Shown here: piece by piece, positions 1 through 6,695 of the stretch | How positions within the stretch are numbered: the stretch's first letter is position 1 | Layout: each line of letters begins with the position of its first letter | Origin: Lysinibacillus sp. | GTDB taxonomy: Bacteria > Bacillota > Bacilli > Bacillales_A > Planococcaceae | Length of the DNA: 6,695 nucleotides | NCBI GenBank assembly: GCA_012735355.1 | Contig: JAAYHP010000188.1 | Location: 1 to 6,695 of the forward strand | Direction of reading: 5' to 3' | Notes under the pieces: generated by a model | Told to the model about the DNA's origin: nothing | What the model saw: the letters and a program-made list of their open reading frames with translations, nothing else | Database searches by the model: none | Translations under genes and position numbers: made by a program

Positions 1-383
1 AAATAGAGGAGAAACGTAAAAGCTATGATCGTTTCCGCGAAATATTTTTAACTGTGTTGAACGAAGAGGGCATTCAATATAAAGTGAATAGCCACGAGGA
101 GCATTATTTGAAACATATTTTAAATATTAGCTTTGCGGGAATGGACGTGGAATCATTTTTAGTCAATTTAGATATGGATGGAGTTTATGCTTCTAGTGGT
201 TCTGCATGTACTGCAGGTTCGATTGATCCGTCTCACGTGTTAGTTGCAATGTTTGGAAAAGGGGCTTCAGAGCTTCATAATTCCATTCGCTTCAGTTTTG
301 GGTTAGGATTAACAGATGAGCATATTCAAATTGCTGCAGAACGAACTGCAAAAATCGTGAAAAGACTTACGAATTCATTGTAG
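1..383 (+). CDS. yrvO: Cysteine desulfurase, YrvO/IscS-type (C-terminal part, 5' end outside window)
   Basis: A pyridoxal-phosphate enzyme that removes sulfur from L-cysteine as a persulfide on its own active-site cysteine. The reading frame is open from the first full codon (base 3), so the gene starts left of the window; the internal TTG at 54 is not its start. About 126 C-terminal residues are visible. The catalytic loop reads SSGSACTAGSIDPSHV, with the active-site Cys at codon 207-209, followed by the family's C-terminal small domain (motif NSIRFSFG). The following gene, 14 bases downstream, is mnmA. This is the arrangement in Bacillus subtilis, where YrvO is the dedicated sulfur donor for MnmA in tRNA 2-thiouridine synthesis. 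Assignment to YrvO rather than another NifS/IscS paralogue rests on this neighbour and on the extended SGSACTAG loop. The lysine that binds the cofactor lies outside the window, so completeness cannot be judged. Confidence 0.93.
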   Translation, partial: IEEKRKSYDRFREIFLTVLNEEGIQYKVNSHEEHYLKHILNISFAGMDVESFLVNLDMDGVYASSGSACTAGSIDPSHVLVAMFGKGASELHNSIRFSFGLGLTDEHIQIAAERTAKIVKRLTNSL

Positions 384-397
384 AAAAGGTGAAATAA

Positions 398-1519
<1,122 letters not shown>

Positions 1520-1526
1520 ATAGAAT

Positions 1527-1552
1527 AGGCGGCTGTGACGGTCGCCTGTTTT
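1527..1552 (+). terminator. Weak hairpin between mnmA and the TPR gene
   Basis: The arms AGGCGGC (1527-1533) and GTCGCCT (1541-1547) pair over 7 bp with one G-T wobble around a 7-base loop. GTTTTC follows, so the T tract is only four bases long. It could act as a partial terminator or a stabilising hairpin that lowers expression of the downstream TPR gene relative to mnmA. It ends 16 bases before the TPR start codon. Confidence 0.5.
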
Positions 1553-1568
1553 CATGAGGGGTGAGACG

Positions 1569-2231
1569 ATGAATTTTAATGAGCAAGGGATTAAAGCATT
1601 GCAAGAAAAACGGTATGAAGAAGCGGTGAAAGCATTTACGGAAGCAATTGAAGAAAACCCGGATGATCCGGTAGGGTATGTCAATTTCGGAAATGTTTTA
1701 GCAGCTATGAATGATATTGAACGCGCAGAGCGCTTTTTCCAGAAGGCGATTACGTTAGATGAAAAAGCGGCGACTGCTTATTATGGATTAGCAAATCTTT
1801 ATTATAATACGGAGCGGTTTGTGGAGGCTGCAAAGCTTTATCAAAAGTCGATAGATTATGGTATTGAGGGAGCAGATGCCTATTACATGCTAGGCAAATC
1901 CTTCGAAAAGGACGGAAATGATAAACTTGCTCTACCGTATATGCAACGTGCTGCAGAGCTGGCGCCAGAGGACTTGCAAATTCGCTTAAGTTACGGTATT
2001 TTGCTTTGCAAGCTAGAAATGTTTGACTTTGCAAAAAAAGAGTTGGAATTTGTACTAGAGCAAGATGAAAAGAATGCGGACGCCCATTATAATTTAGGAG
2101 TGTTATACGCGGTATCTACAGAAGATACAGAAAAAGCGTTGCACCATTTGGAACAAGCTTATACTTTAGAGCCTAGTCATGAACAGGCGAAGTTTATTTA
2201 TGATATGGTGATGGAGCGACTGAAGAACTAA
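1569..2231 (+). CDS. yrrB: Tetratricopeptide-repeat protein, YrrB-like
   Basis: A 220-residue soluble protein made almost wholly of TPR helical hairpins. I count six consecutive repeats of about 34 residues starting near residues 2, 36, 70, 104, 138 and 172, each with the usual small and aromatic positions (for example AYYGLANLYYNTERFVEAA and AHYNLGVLY). There is no signal peptide or membrane segment. The ATG at 1569 is chosen because AGGGGTGA (1557-1564) sits just before it; an in-frame ATG at 1554 would add five residues but has no ribosome binding site. TPR arrays bind other proteins and have no catalytic activity. In B. subtilis YrrB lies directly after mnmA and has been proposed to hold RNA-sulfuration components together; the same placement here supports the same role by inference. 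The gene ends at a strong terminator. Confidence 0.9.
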   Translation: MNFNEQGIKALQEKRYEEAVKAFTEAIEENPDDPVGYVNFGNVLAAMNDIERAERFFQKAITLDEKAATAYYGLANLYYNTERFVEAAKLYQKSIDYGIEGADAYYMLGKSFEKDGNDKLALPYMQRAAELAPEDLQIRLSYGILLCKLEMFDFAKKELEFVLEQDEKNADAHYNLGVLYAVSTEDTEKALHHLEQAYTLEPSHEQAKFIYDMVMERLKN

Positions 2232-2236
2232 GGTTT

Positions 2237-2280
2237 GGCTATCTAGAAAGTTTTAGATTTCTAGATAGCCTTTTGTTTTT
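2237..2280 (+). terminator. Strong intrinsic terminator after the TPR gene
   Basis: A perfect 13-bp stem, GGCTATCTAGAAA (2237-2249) with TTTCTAGATAGCC (2258-2270), encloses an 8-base loop and is followed by TTTTGTTTTT (2271-2280). It starts six bases after the TPR stop codon. The T tract is on the plus-strand side only, so it serves the yrvO-mnmA-yrrB unit and not the convergent hisA-like gene. Confidence 0.9.
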
Positions 2281-2286
2281 GCGGAA

Positions 2287-2321
2287 CTTCTTGCATCCCT
2301 TTGAGTGAGAAATGCAAGAAG
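2287..2321. repeat. Inverted repeat in the convergent intergenic region
   Basis: CTTCTTGCAT (2287-2296) and ATGCAAGAAG (2312-2321) are perfect 10-bp complements around a 15-base loop. Neither strand has a T tract after the stem, so it is not a standard intrinsic terminator. It lies in the 143-base gap between the ends of the TPR and hisA-like genes and could protect or end the hisA-like transcript by a factor-dependent route. That role is inference. Confidence 0.6.
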
Positions 2322-2374
2322 CTGTGCTAGAAACATTTGATAGAGATTTCACCACAACAAAGCAACATTTATCT

Positions 2375-3142
2375 CTAGAATGATTTACAATATTCAACGA
2401 CATCACGATAGGACAAGTCCCCACCGAAAATATCTAACGCACTACCGATTGTAACGTGCAATTTTCCATTCGATAATTCCTTAAACTTCTCTAAATCTTC
2501 TAAAGAACGAACGCCACCTGCATATGTTGTTGGAATCGTCGTCCAATTCGCTAAATCTCGAACGAGTTCTTCTTGCATCCCACTTTTTTTCCCTTCCACA
2601 TCAACGGCATGAATTAAAAATTCATCGCAATATTGCTCCAACTTTGCAATGCTTTCTTGATTCACTTCAAAATCGCTAAATTTCGTCCATTTATCAGTTA
2701 CCACATACCATTTTCCGTCTCGTTTACGGCAACTTAAATCGAGAACGATATGCTCTTTTCCTACAGCGCTAATTAATTTCTCTAATCGCTCCATATCTAA
2801 CAACCCATCATGGAATATGTAGGATGTCACAATAACGTGACGTGCTCCTGCTTCAATCCATTGTTTCGCATTATCCGCATGGATGCCTCCACCTACTTGG
2901 AGCCCGTCAGGATATGTACTTAATGCAAACTTGGCTGCTTCTTCATTTCCTAGGCCTAACATAATGACGTGGCCTCCTGTTAAACCATCCTGTTTAAACA
3001 TTTCCGCATAATATGAAGAGTCTTTTTCTGAAATAAAGTTTTCAACAACTGATTGATTTTCATGACCTAAAGTACTGCCGACAATTTGTTTCACTTTTCC
3101 TTCATGCAAATCAATACAAGGTCTAAATTCCACTTCGTTCAC
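2375..3142 (-). CDS. hisA: HisA-type isomerase (ProFAR isomerase), eukaryotic HIS6-like subfamily
   Basis: HisA opens the ring of the ribose in ProFAR by an Amadori rearrangement, giving PRFAR, the fourth step of histidine synthesis, in the cytosol. The 255-residue protein has the (beta-alpha)8-barrel landmarks: CIDLHEGKVKQIVG with the likely catalytic D11, VGGGI at 83-87, HIVLDLSCRK with the likely second catalytic D135, HAVDVEG at 178-184, YAGG at 207-210 and TIGSALDIFGG near the end, which should bind the second phosphate. Blocks such as SSYYA, LDLSCRK, DVEG and DIFGG recall yeast HIS6 and plant HisA more than the usual bacterial enzyme. The GTG start follows GGAAGGGA (minus strand, 3146-3153). 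No other his gene is present, and the gene is convergent with the TPR gene and divergent from recD2. Fold and family are secure; use in histidine synthesis is inferred, since this subfamily is unusual in bacteria. Confidence 0.88.
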   Translation of the reverse strand: MNEVEFRPCIDLHEGKVKQIVGSTLGHENQSVVENFISEKDSSYYAEMFKQDGLTGGHVIMLGLGNEEAAKFALSTYPDGLQVGGGIHADNAKQWIEAGARHVIVTSYIFHDGLLDMERLEKLISAVGKEHIVLDLSCRKRDGKWYVVTDKWTKFSDFEVNQESIAKLEQYCDEFLIHAVDVEGKKSGMQEELVRDLANWTTIPTTYAGGVRSLEDLEKFKELSNGKLHVTIGSALDIFGGDLSYRDVVEYCKSF

Positions 3143-3170
3143 GAATCCCTTCCAAAACTATTTTTAAATA

Positions 3171-3179
3171 ATCATAACA
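3171..3179 (-). promoter_or_regulatory. Possible extended -10 promoter of the hisA-like gene
   Basis: The minus strand reads TGTTATGAT here: a TATGAT -10 box preceded by the TG of an extended -10. No good -35 box is found about 17 bases upstream. The element lies about 30 bases before the GTG start, leaving room for the ribosome binding site. An extended -10 can work without a strong -35. Confidence 0.45.
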
Positions 3180-3246
3180 TTGGAGGGACAATTTATCGAG
3201 AAGGGGATATTTTTAATAAAACTATTTCTATTTAGATGTTCTCCTT

Positions 3247-3274
3247 TTGTACTACTTTCTAAAAATGGTATGAT
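3247..3274 (+). promoter_or_regulatory. Likely sigma-A promoter of recD2
   Basis: TTGTAC (3247-3252), a 16-base spacer, then TATGAT (3269-3274), with TG at 3266-3267 forming an extended -10 (TGGTATGAT). Transcription would start near 3281, giving a leader of about 30 bases that includes the AAAGGAG ribosome binding site at 3295-3301. Confidence 0.55.
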
Positions 3275-3310
3275 AGTAGCGAGATTTTGTACGGAAAGGA
3301 GCGTATGAAA

Positions 3311-5779
3311 ATGGAGGAAAGCTACTCATTATTTGAACAACCGAAAACTTTTATTTTAGGCCGTCCATTCGTATCCATTTTCCATAACGCGTCCAATATG
3401 TATTCCATTGTTCGTGTGAAAATAAAAGAAACGAATTTGCAGTATCAAGAGAAAGAAATTATCGTTGTCGGATACTTTCCGAAGTTGGATGAAGAACTTT
3501 ATTATCGCTTTACAGGCACGTTAAAAAATCATCCTAAATATGGTCTTCAATTCCAAGCAGATACCTTTGAAAAGGAAGTACCTCAAACGGAACAAGGGGT
3601 TATTCACTATTTATCGAGCGACTTATTCCCTGGTATTGGACCAAAAACAGCTGAGACGATTGTGAAAACCCTTGGTGCTGATGCGTTAAAAAAGATTATG
3701 GAAAATCCATATGTATTAGATGAAGTTCCACGTTTAGCCGAAGATAAAAAATTAACGATTCGTAGTGTGTTGGAACAAAATTTAGGATTAGACCGGATTA
3801 TGATTCAACTAAATGAGTGGGGGTTTGGTCCTCAACTTGGAATGAAAATTTACCAAACTTATCGAGAAGAAACAATTCAAATACTAACAGAAAATCCATA
3901 TCGATTGATTGAAGAAGTAGAAGGAGTAGGATTTACAAAGGCGGACGAACTCGGCAGTAAACTTGGTATTACAGGTAACCACCCGGATCGTATTAAAGCA
4001 GCGGTTCTACATGTTTTGAATCAAGCTGCATTGCAAGAAGGGCATGTTTATTTAGAAGCGGAACAAGTATTACCCCAAGTAAAATCGATGCTTGAACAAA
4101 GTCAGCCGGTCGAAATTCCTTATGAATCGATTTCGAAAGCCGTAATTGAAATGCAAGAGGAAGGAAAAATTTGCGGGGAAGAAACGAGAATGTATTTACC
4201 TTCCCTTTATTTTAGTGAGGTAGGGATCGCCTCGAAAGTGTTAGATTTATTACAGGAAAATAATAATCGTCAAGCTTTTTCAATAGATGAAATTCGAAAA
4301 GTGATTGGAGAAGTAGAAGAGCGATTGGAAGTCACTTATGCAGAAACTCAAGCTAAAGCGATTGAATGTGCGTTAAATTCATCGATTATGATTTTAACGG
4401 GGGGGCCTGGTACCGGTAAAACAACGGTAATTCGGGGATTAGTGGAAGTGTATGCAGAACTAAACGGACTTTCATTAGATCCGAATGAATATGCAAAGAA
4501 GGAAGAACCATTCCCGATTGTTTTAGCTGCTCCAACTGGAAGGGCTGCAAAACGCCTTGCAGAATCAACGGGACTTCCAGCGATGACGATTCACCGGTTA
4601 CTTGGCTTTAATGGACAAGAAAAGGAAGAGGAAACAGAAAGAGAAGTAGCAGGGCGACTTGTCATTATCGATGAAATGTCGATGGTTGATACTTGGCTAA
4701 GCCATCAATTATTAAAAAGCATCCCGCAAGATAGGCAAGTGGTGCTCGTTGGAGATCAGGACCAATTGCCACCAGTTGGTCCTGGACAAGTGTTGAAAGA
4801 TTTATTAGCTTCAAAGGTAATACCTACAATTGAGCTAACTGAGGTATATCGCCAAGCGGATGGCTCCACTATTATTGAAATGGCTCACCAAATTAAAAGG
4901 GGTGAAATTCCGCAAAATATCACGGCAAAAACGAGCGACAGGTCCTTTATAAAAGCATCTCGAGATCAAATCGCTAGCGTCGTTACCCAAGTCGTAAAAA
5001 GTGCGATGGCAAAAGGGCAATCCATTCGGGATATTCAAGTATTAGCACCGATGTATAAAGGTCCTGCAGGCATTGATCAATTAAATAAAGAAATTCAACA
5101 ATTGGTCAATCCAAACGATGGGACGAGAAAAGAAATCGCATATGGTGATACGATTTTTCGCGTTGGTGACAAAGTGTTACAGCTTGTTAATCAGCCGGAA
5201 AATAACGTGTTTAATGGTGACATAGGCGAAGTAATTGCCATTTTAAAAGCAAAAGAAACAGTGGAAAAACAAGATATGGTTGTCGTTTCCTACGATGGCA
5301 ATGAAGTAACCTATGAGAGAGGAGATTTAAATCAAATCACCCTAGCTTATTGTTGTTCCATTCATAAATCTCAAGGTAGTGAATTCCAAACGGTTATTAT
5401 GCCCATCGTTCGAAGCTATTCAAAAATGCTCAGAAGGAACTTGCTATATACAGGGATTACTCGAGCAAAAAACTTTTTAATTTTGTGCGGGGAGCCGGAA
5501 GAATTTGAAAAGGGATTGGCGCGAACGGACGATTTAAAACGTTTAACGAGTTTACGGGCCCGTTTAAATCCGATATTACAAGAAGAAAAGCATAAAGAAG
5601 CTATTGAGAGACCAACTCAAGAAACTGAAAAAATTAATCAACCGAATGAAGTGAGTGAGCCTCAAGAAAGCTATGTTACAAGTCCAATCCCTCTCGTATT
5701 AAATGCAGAAACAGCATCACAAATCCATCCGTTAATTGGGATGGACGGAATTTCGCCATATGATTTTCTAGAAGAATGA
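3311..5779 (+). CDS. recD2: RecD2 (YrrC-type) SF1B DNA helicase
   Basis: A 5'-to-3' ATP-driven DNA helicase that works without RecBC and acts in DNA repair and replication-fork maintenance. The 822-residue protein has an N-terminal OB-like region, helix-hairpin-helix motifs (FPGIGPKTA near 106-114; VEGVGFTKA near 203-211), then the helicase core: Walker A GGPGTGKT 364-371 (K370), Walker B IIDE ending at E455, motif III GDQDQLPP from 481, VYRQ at 512-515, HKSQGSEF 685-692 and YTGITRA 713-719 with arginine finger R718. All key residues are present. The tail after about residue 760 is charged and looks flexible, ending in GISPYDFLEE. AAAGGAG (3295-3301) favours ATG 3311 (9-base gap) over ATG 3305 (3-base gap). 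A TTG at 3287 lies almost at the expected transcription start and has no ribosome binding site. In B. subtilis this gene directly follows yrrB; here a minus-strand gene intervenes. Confidence 0.95.
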   Translation: MEESYSLFEQPKTFILGRPFVSIFHNASNMYSIVRVKIKETNLQYQEKEIIVVGYFPKLDEELYYRFTGTLKNHPKYGLQFQADTFEKEVPQTEQGVIHYLSSDLFPGIGPKTAETIVKTLGADALKKIMENPYVLDEVPRLAEDKKLTIRSVLEQNLGLDRIMIQLNEWGFGPQLGMKIYQTYREETIQILTENPYRLIEEVEGVGFTKADELGSKLGITGNHPDRIKAAVLHVLNQAALQEGHVYLEAEQVLPQVKSMLEQSQPVEIPYESISKAVIEMQEEGKICGEETRMYLPSLYFSEVGIASKVLDLLQENNNRQAFSIDEIRKVIGEVEERLEVTYAETQAKAIECALNSSIMILTGGPGTGKTTVIRGLVEVYAELNGLSLDPNEYAKKEEPFPIVLAAPTGRAAKRLAESTGLPAMTIHRLLGFNGQEKEEETEREVAGRLVIIDEMSMVDTWLSHQLLKSIPQDRQVVLVGDQDQLPPVGPGQVLKDLLASKVIPTIELTEVYRQADGSTIIEMAHQIKRGEIPQNITAKTSDRSFIKASRDQIASVVTQVVKSAMAKGQSIRDIQVLAPMYKGPAGIDQLNKEIQQLVNPNDGTRKEIAYGDTIFRVGDKVLQLVNQPENNVFNGDIGEVIAILKAKETVEKQDMVVVSYDGNEVTYERGDLNQITLAYCCSIHKSQGSEFQTVIMPIVRSYSKMLRRNLLYTGITRAKNFLILCGEPEEFEKGLARTDDLKRLTSLRARLNPILQEEKHKEAIERPTQETEKINQPNEVSEPQESYVTSPIPLVLNAETASQIHPLIGMDGISPYDFLEE

Positions 5780-5814
5780 AACGACTCAGCTTTGCACTGA
5801 GCCGTTTTTATTTT
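5779..5814 (+). terminator. Intrinsic terminator after recD2
   Basis: ACGACTCAG (5781-5789) pairs with CTGAGCCGT (5797-5805) with one internal A-C mismatch and a 7-base loop; two flanking A-T pairs extend the stem into the T tract, TTTTTATTTT. It begins right at the recD2 stop codon, so the next gene probably has its own promoter. Confidence 0.85.
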
Positions 5815-5881
5815 CCTCTTATCGACTGAAAGAGAATATATAAACATATATTTAGCTTGATAACGAAAAGGAAAGGGGAAA

Positions 5882-6514
5882 ATGTTGATTTACCCGACTT
5901 ATGAAAATCGAATAATTACAGTAACGGGAAATGGAGAAATCAGCGTTAAGCCAGATTTTGTCCAAATTCAAATCGGTGTTGTGAAACAATCGATGAATGT
6001 GGCTGAAGCCCAGCAAGAAAATGCAGTAAAAATGAATCGCATCATTCAAGGGTTACTCAATCAAAATATCGCCAGAGAAGATATTCAAACTCAAATTTAC
6101 AATGTCTTTCCACGATATGATTTTGTCGAAGGAAAACAAGTTTTTCACGGGATTGAAGTGACGAATGTTGTGACGGTTAAAATAAGAAACATTGAACAAG
6201 TGGGCATAATCATTGATACAGCAATTCAAAATGGAGCAAATCAAGTTTCACAACTGGAATTTAAAATCGAACATGAAGATGCCTACTACCGAATGGCTTT
6301 ACAATTAGCTTTTCAAGATGCTTCAAAAAAAGCAATTGCCATCGCAGAACAGTTAAGGTTGACCTATATGCCGATACCTATTGATATTACAGAAGTGAGT
6401 TTAGATGAACCGGTTCTTTATCGTGCTACTGCTTCAGTAGAAAGTTTTAACACTCCTATTGAACAAGGAATGATTGAAGTTCGAGGAGAAGTAAGAGTAA
6501 AATATCATTATTAG
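5882..6514 (+). CDS. SIMPL-domain (DUF541) protein, no signal peptide
   Basis: A 210-residue member of the SIMPL/DUF541 family, whose biochemical role is poorly defined; members have been linked to oxidative stress and to a mammalian signalling protein. The N-terminal block ITVTGNGEISVKPDFVQIQ (residues 12-30) and the C-terminal TPIEQGMIEVRGEVRVKY are the family's two hallmark ends, with an alternating helix and strand pattern between them. The length is normal for a single domain. Many family members are exported or lipoproteins; this one has a short hydrophilic start (MLIYPTYENR) and no signal peptide or membrane helix, so it is predicted to be cytosolic. The ATG at 5882 follows purine-rich AAAAGGAAAGGGGAA (5866-5880). 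A terminator on each side suggests a single-gene unit. I found no convincing promoter in the preceding 100 bases, which contain only an AT-rich stretch at 5836-5853. Confidence 0.85.
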   Translation: MLIYPTYENRIITVTGNGEISVKPDFVQIQIGVVKQSMNVAEAQQENAVKMNRIIQGLLNQNIAREDIQTQIYNVFPRYDFVEGKQVFHGIEVTNVVTVKIRNIEQVGIIIDTAIQNGANQVSQLEFKIEHEDAYYRMALQLAFQDASKKAIAIAEQLRLTYMPIPIDITEVSLDEPVLYRATASVESFNTPIEQGMIEVRGEVRVKYHY

Positions 6515-6522
6515 AAATTTTT

Positions 6523-6544
6523 AGGGGATTTTTCTCCTTTTTTT
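6523..6544 (+). terminator. Intrinsic terminator after the SIMPL gene
   Basis: AGGGGA (6523-6528) pairs with TCTCCT (6533-6538), with one G-T wobble and a TTTT loop, followed directly by six more T (6539-6544). The stem is short but tight, and it sits eight bases after the stop codon. Confidence 0.75.
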
Positions 6545-6605
6545 ATTTTCAAAGGAAATTACTTTGTTTTTGTTGAAGTATACATAATTGAAGGGAGGAA
6601 ATACC

Positions 6606-6695
6606 TTGTTCAATATCGTCGAATTCATATTTACTTTACTAGTTTGGGGAATCATATTATTTTTTGCTTTTCGCATTTACAAAAATCAAGAGGAA
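6606..6695 (+). CDS. Start of a small membrane protein (3' end outside window)
   Basis: I do not recognise this gene. Thirty codons are open from TTG 6606 to the right edge. The start is supported by a strong AAGGGAGGAA (6591-6600) at good spacing and by the lack of any in-frame ATG in the visible part. Residues 2-22 (FNIVEFIFTLLVW then GIILFFAF) form one strongly hydrophobic helix with few charges, followed by a basic and polar segment (RIYKNQEE). This is typical of an N-terminal membrane anchor with the rest in the cytoplasm, or of a very small membrane protein. It is separated from the SIMPL gene by a terminator and a 91-base gap, so it probably starts a new transcription unit. No function can be assigned from 30 residues. 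Confidence 0.6.
   Translation, partial: MFNIVEFIFTLLVWGIILFFAFRIYKNQEE

Noticed and set aside
1750..2034. Open frame on the minus strand opposite the TPR gene (94 codons)
   Set aside because: It lies wholly inside a well-supported TPR gene, has no recognisable domain, and is best explained as a shadow of the coding strand. The same holds for minus-strand frames at 1023-1238, 4386-4568, 4835-5038, 5852-6049 and 6053-6244.
2239..2424. Minus-strand frame running from the hisA-like 3' end through the intergenic gap
   Set aside because: It runs through both intergenic hairpins, overlaps the hisA-like gene in another frame and yields a low-complexity, Ser/Lys-rich peptide with no recognisable domain.
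2287..2581. A 13-base direct repeat, CTTCTTGCATCCC, at 2287-2299 and 2569-2581
   Set aside because: One copy is ordinary hisA-like coding sequence. A single 13-base match is within chance expectation for a window of this size and AT content, and no element lies between the copies.
3252..3279. Short inverted repeat CTACT/AGTAG around the recD2 -10 box as an operator
   Set aside because: Only 5 bp long with an 18-base gap, so it is expected by chance in AT-rich DNA.
3287..3310. TTG at 3287 as the recD2 start
   Set aside because: It lies only a few bases from the expected transcription start, has no ribosome binding site of its own, and the AAAGGAG at 3295-3301 would fall inside the coding sequence.

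Overview
The window looks like a chromosomal segment of a low-GC Firmicute in the order Bacillales. The evidence is AT-rich base use, strong AGGAGG-type ribosome binding sites, GTG and TTG starts beside ATG, hairpin-plus-T terminators, and a gene order that largely matches the Bacillus subtilis yrvO-mnmA(trmU)-yrrB-yrrC(recD2) neighbourhood. The species cannot be fixed from the sequence alone.

Layout, left to right. (1) The C-terminal part of a YrvO/IscS-type cysteine desulfurase, cut by the left edge (1-383). (2) mnmA, the tRNA 2-thiouridylase gene (398-1519), interrupted by an in-frame TAA at 668-670 where the family has Leu. The remaining 282 residues downstream are intact. (3) A weak hairpin, then a six-repeat TPR protein (YrrB-like, 1569-2231) and a strong terminator. 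(4) On the minus strand, a complete HisA-type isomerase of the eukaryotic HIS6 subfamily (2375-3142), convergent with the TPR gene and divergent from recD2. (5) recD2 (3311-5779) with all SF1B helicase motifs, its own promoter and a terminator. (6) A 210-residue SIMPL-domain (DUF541) protein without a signal peptide (5882-6514), with a terminator. (7) The first 30 codons of a small membrane protein starting with TTG at 6606, cut by the right edge.

How the genes work together. YrvO takes sulfur from cysteine and passes it to MnmA, which thiolates U34 of the Lys, Glu and Gln tRNAs. The TPR protein has been proposed in B. subtilis to scaffold this RNA-sulfuration machinery. These three genes lie in one direction with short gaps and look like one transcription unit, though a weak hairpin separates mnmA from the TPR gene. 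recD2 is a DNA repair/replication helicase with its own promoter. The hisA-like gene is unrelated to its neighbours in function and interrupts what is an adjacent yrrB-recD2 pair in B. subtilis, which suggests insertion or transfer.

The two observations most worth following are the nonsense codon in mnmA and the eukaryotic-type HisA. I found no CRISPR array, insertion sequence, tRNA or rRNA gene, and no clear novel multi-gene system.
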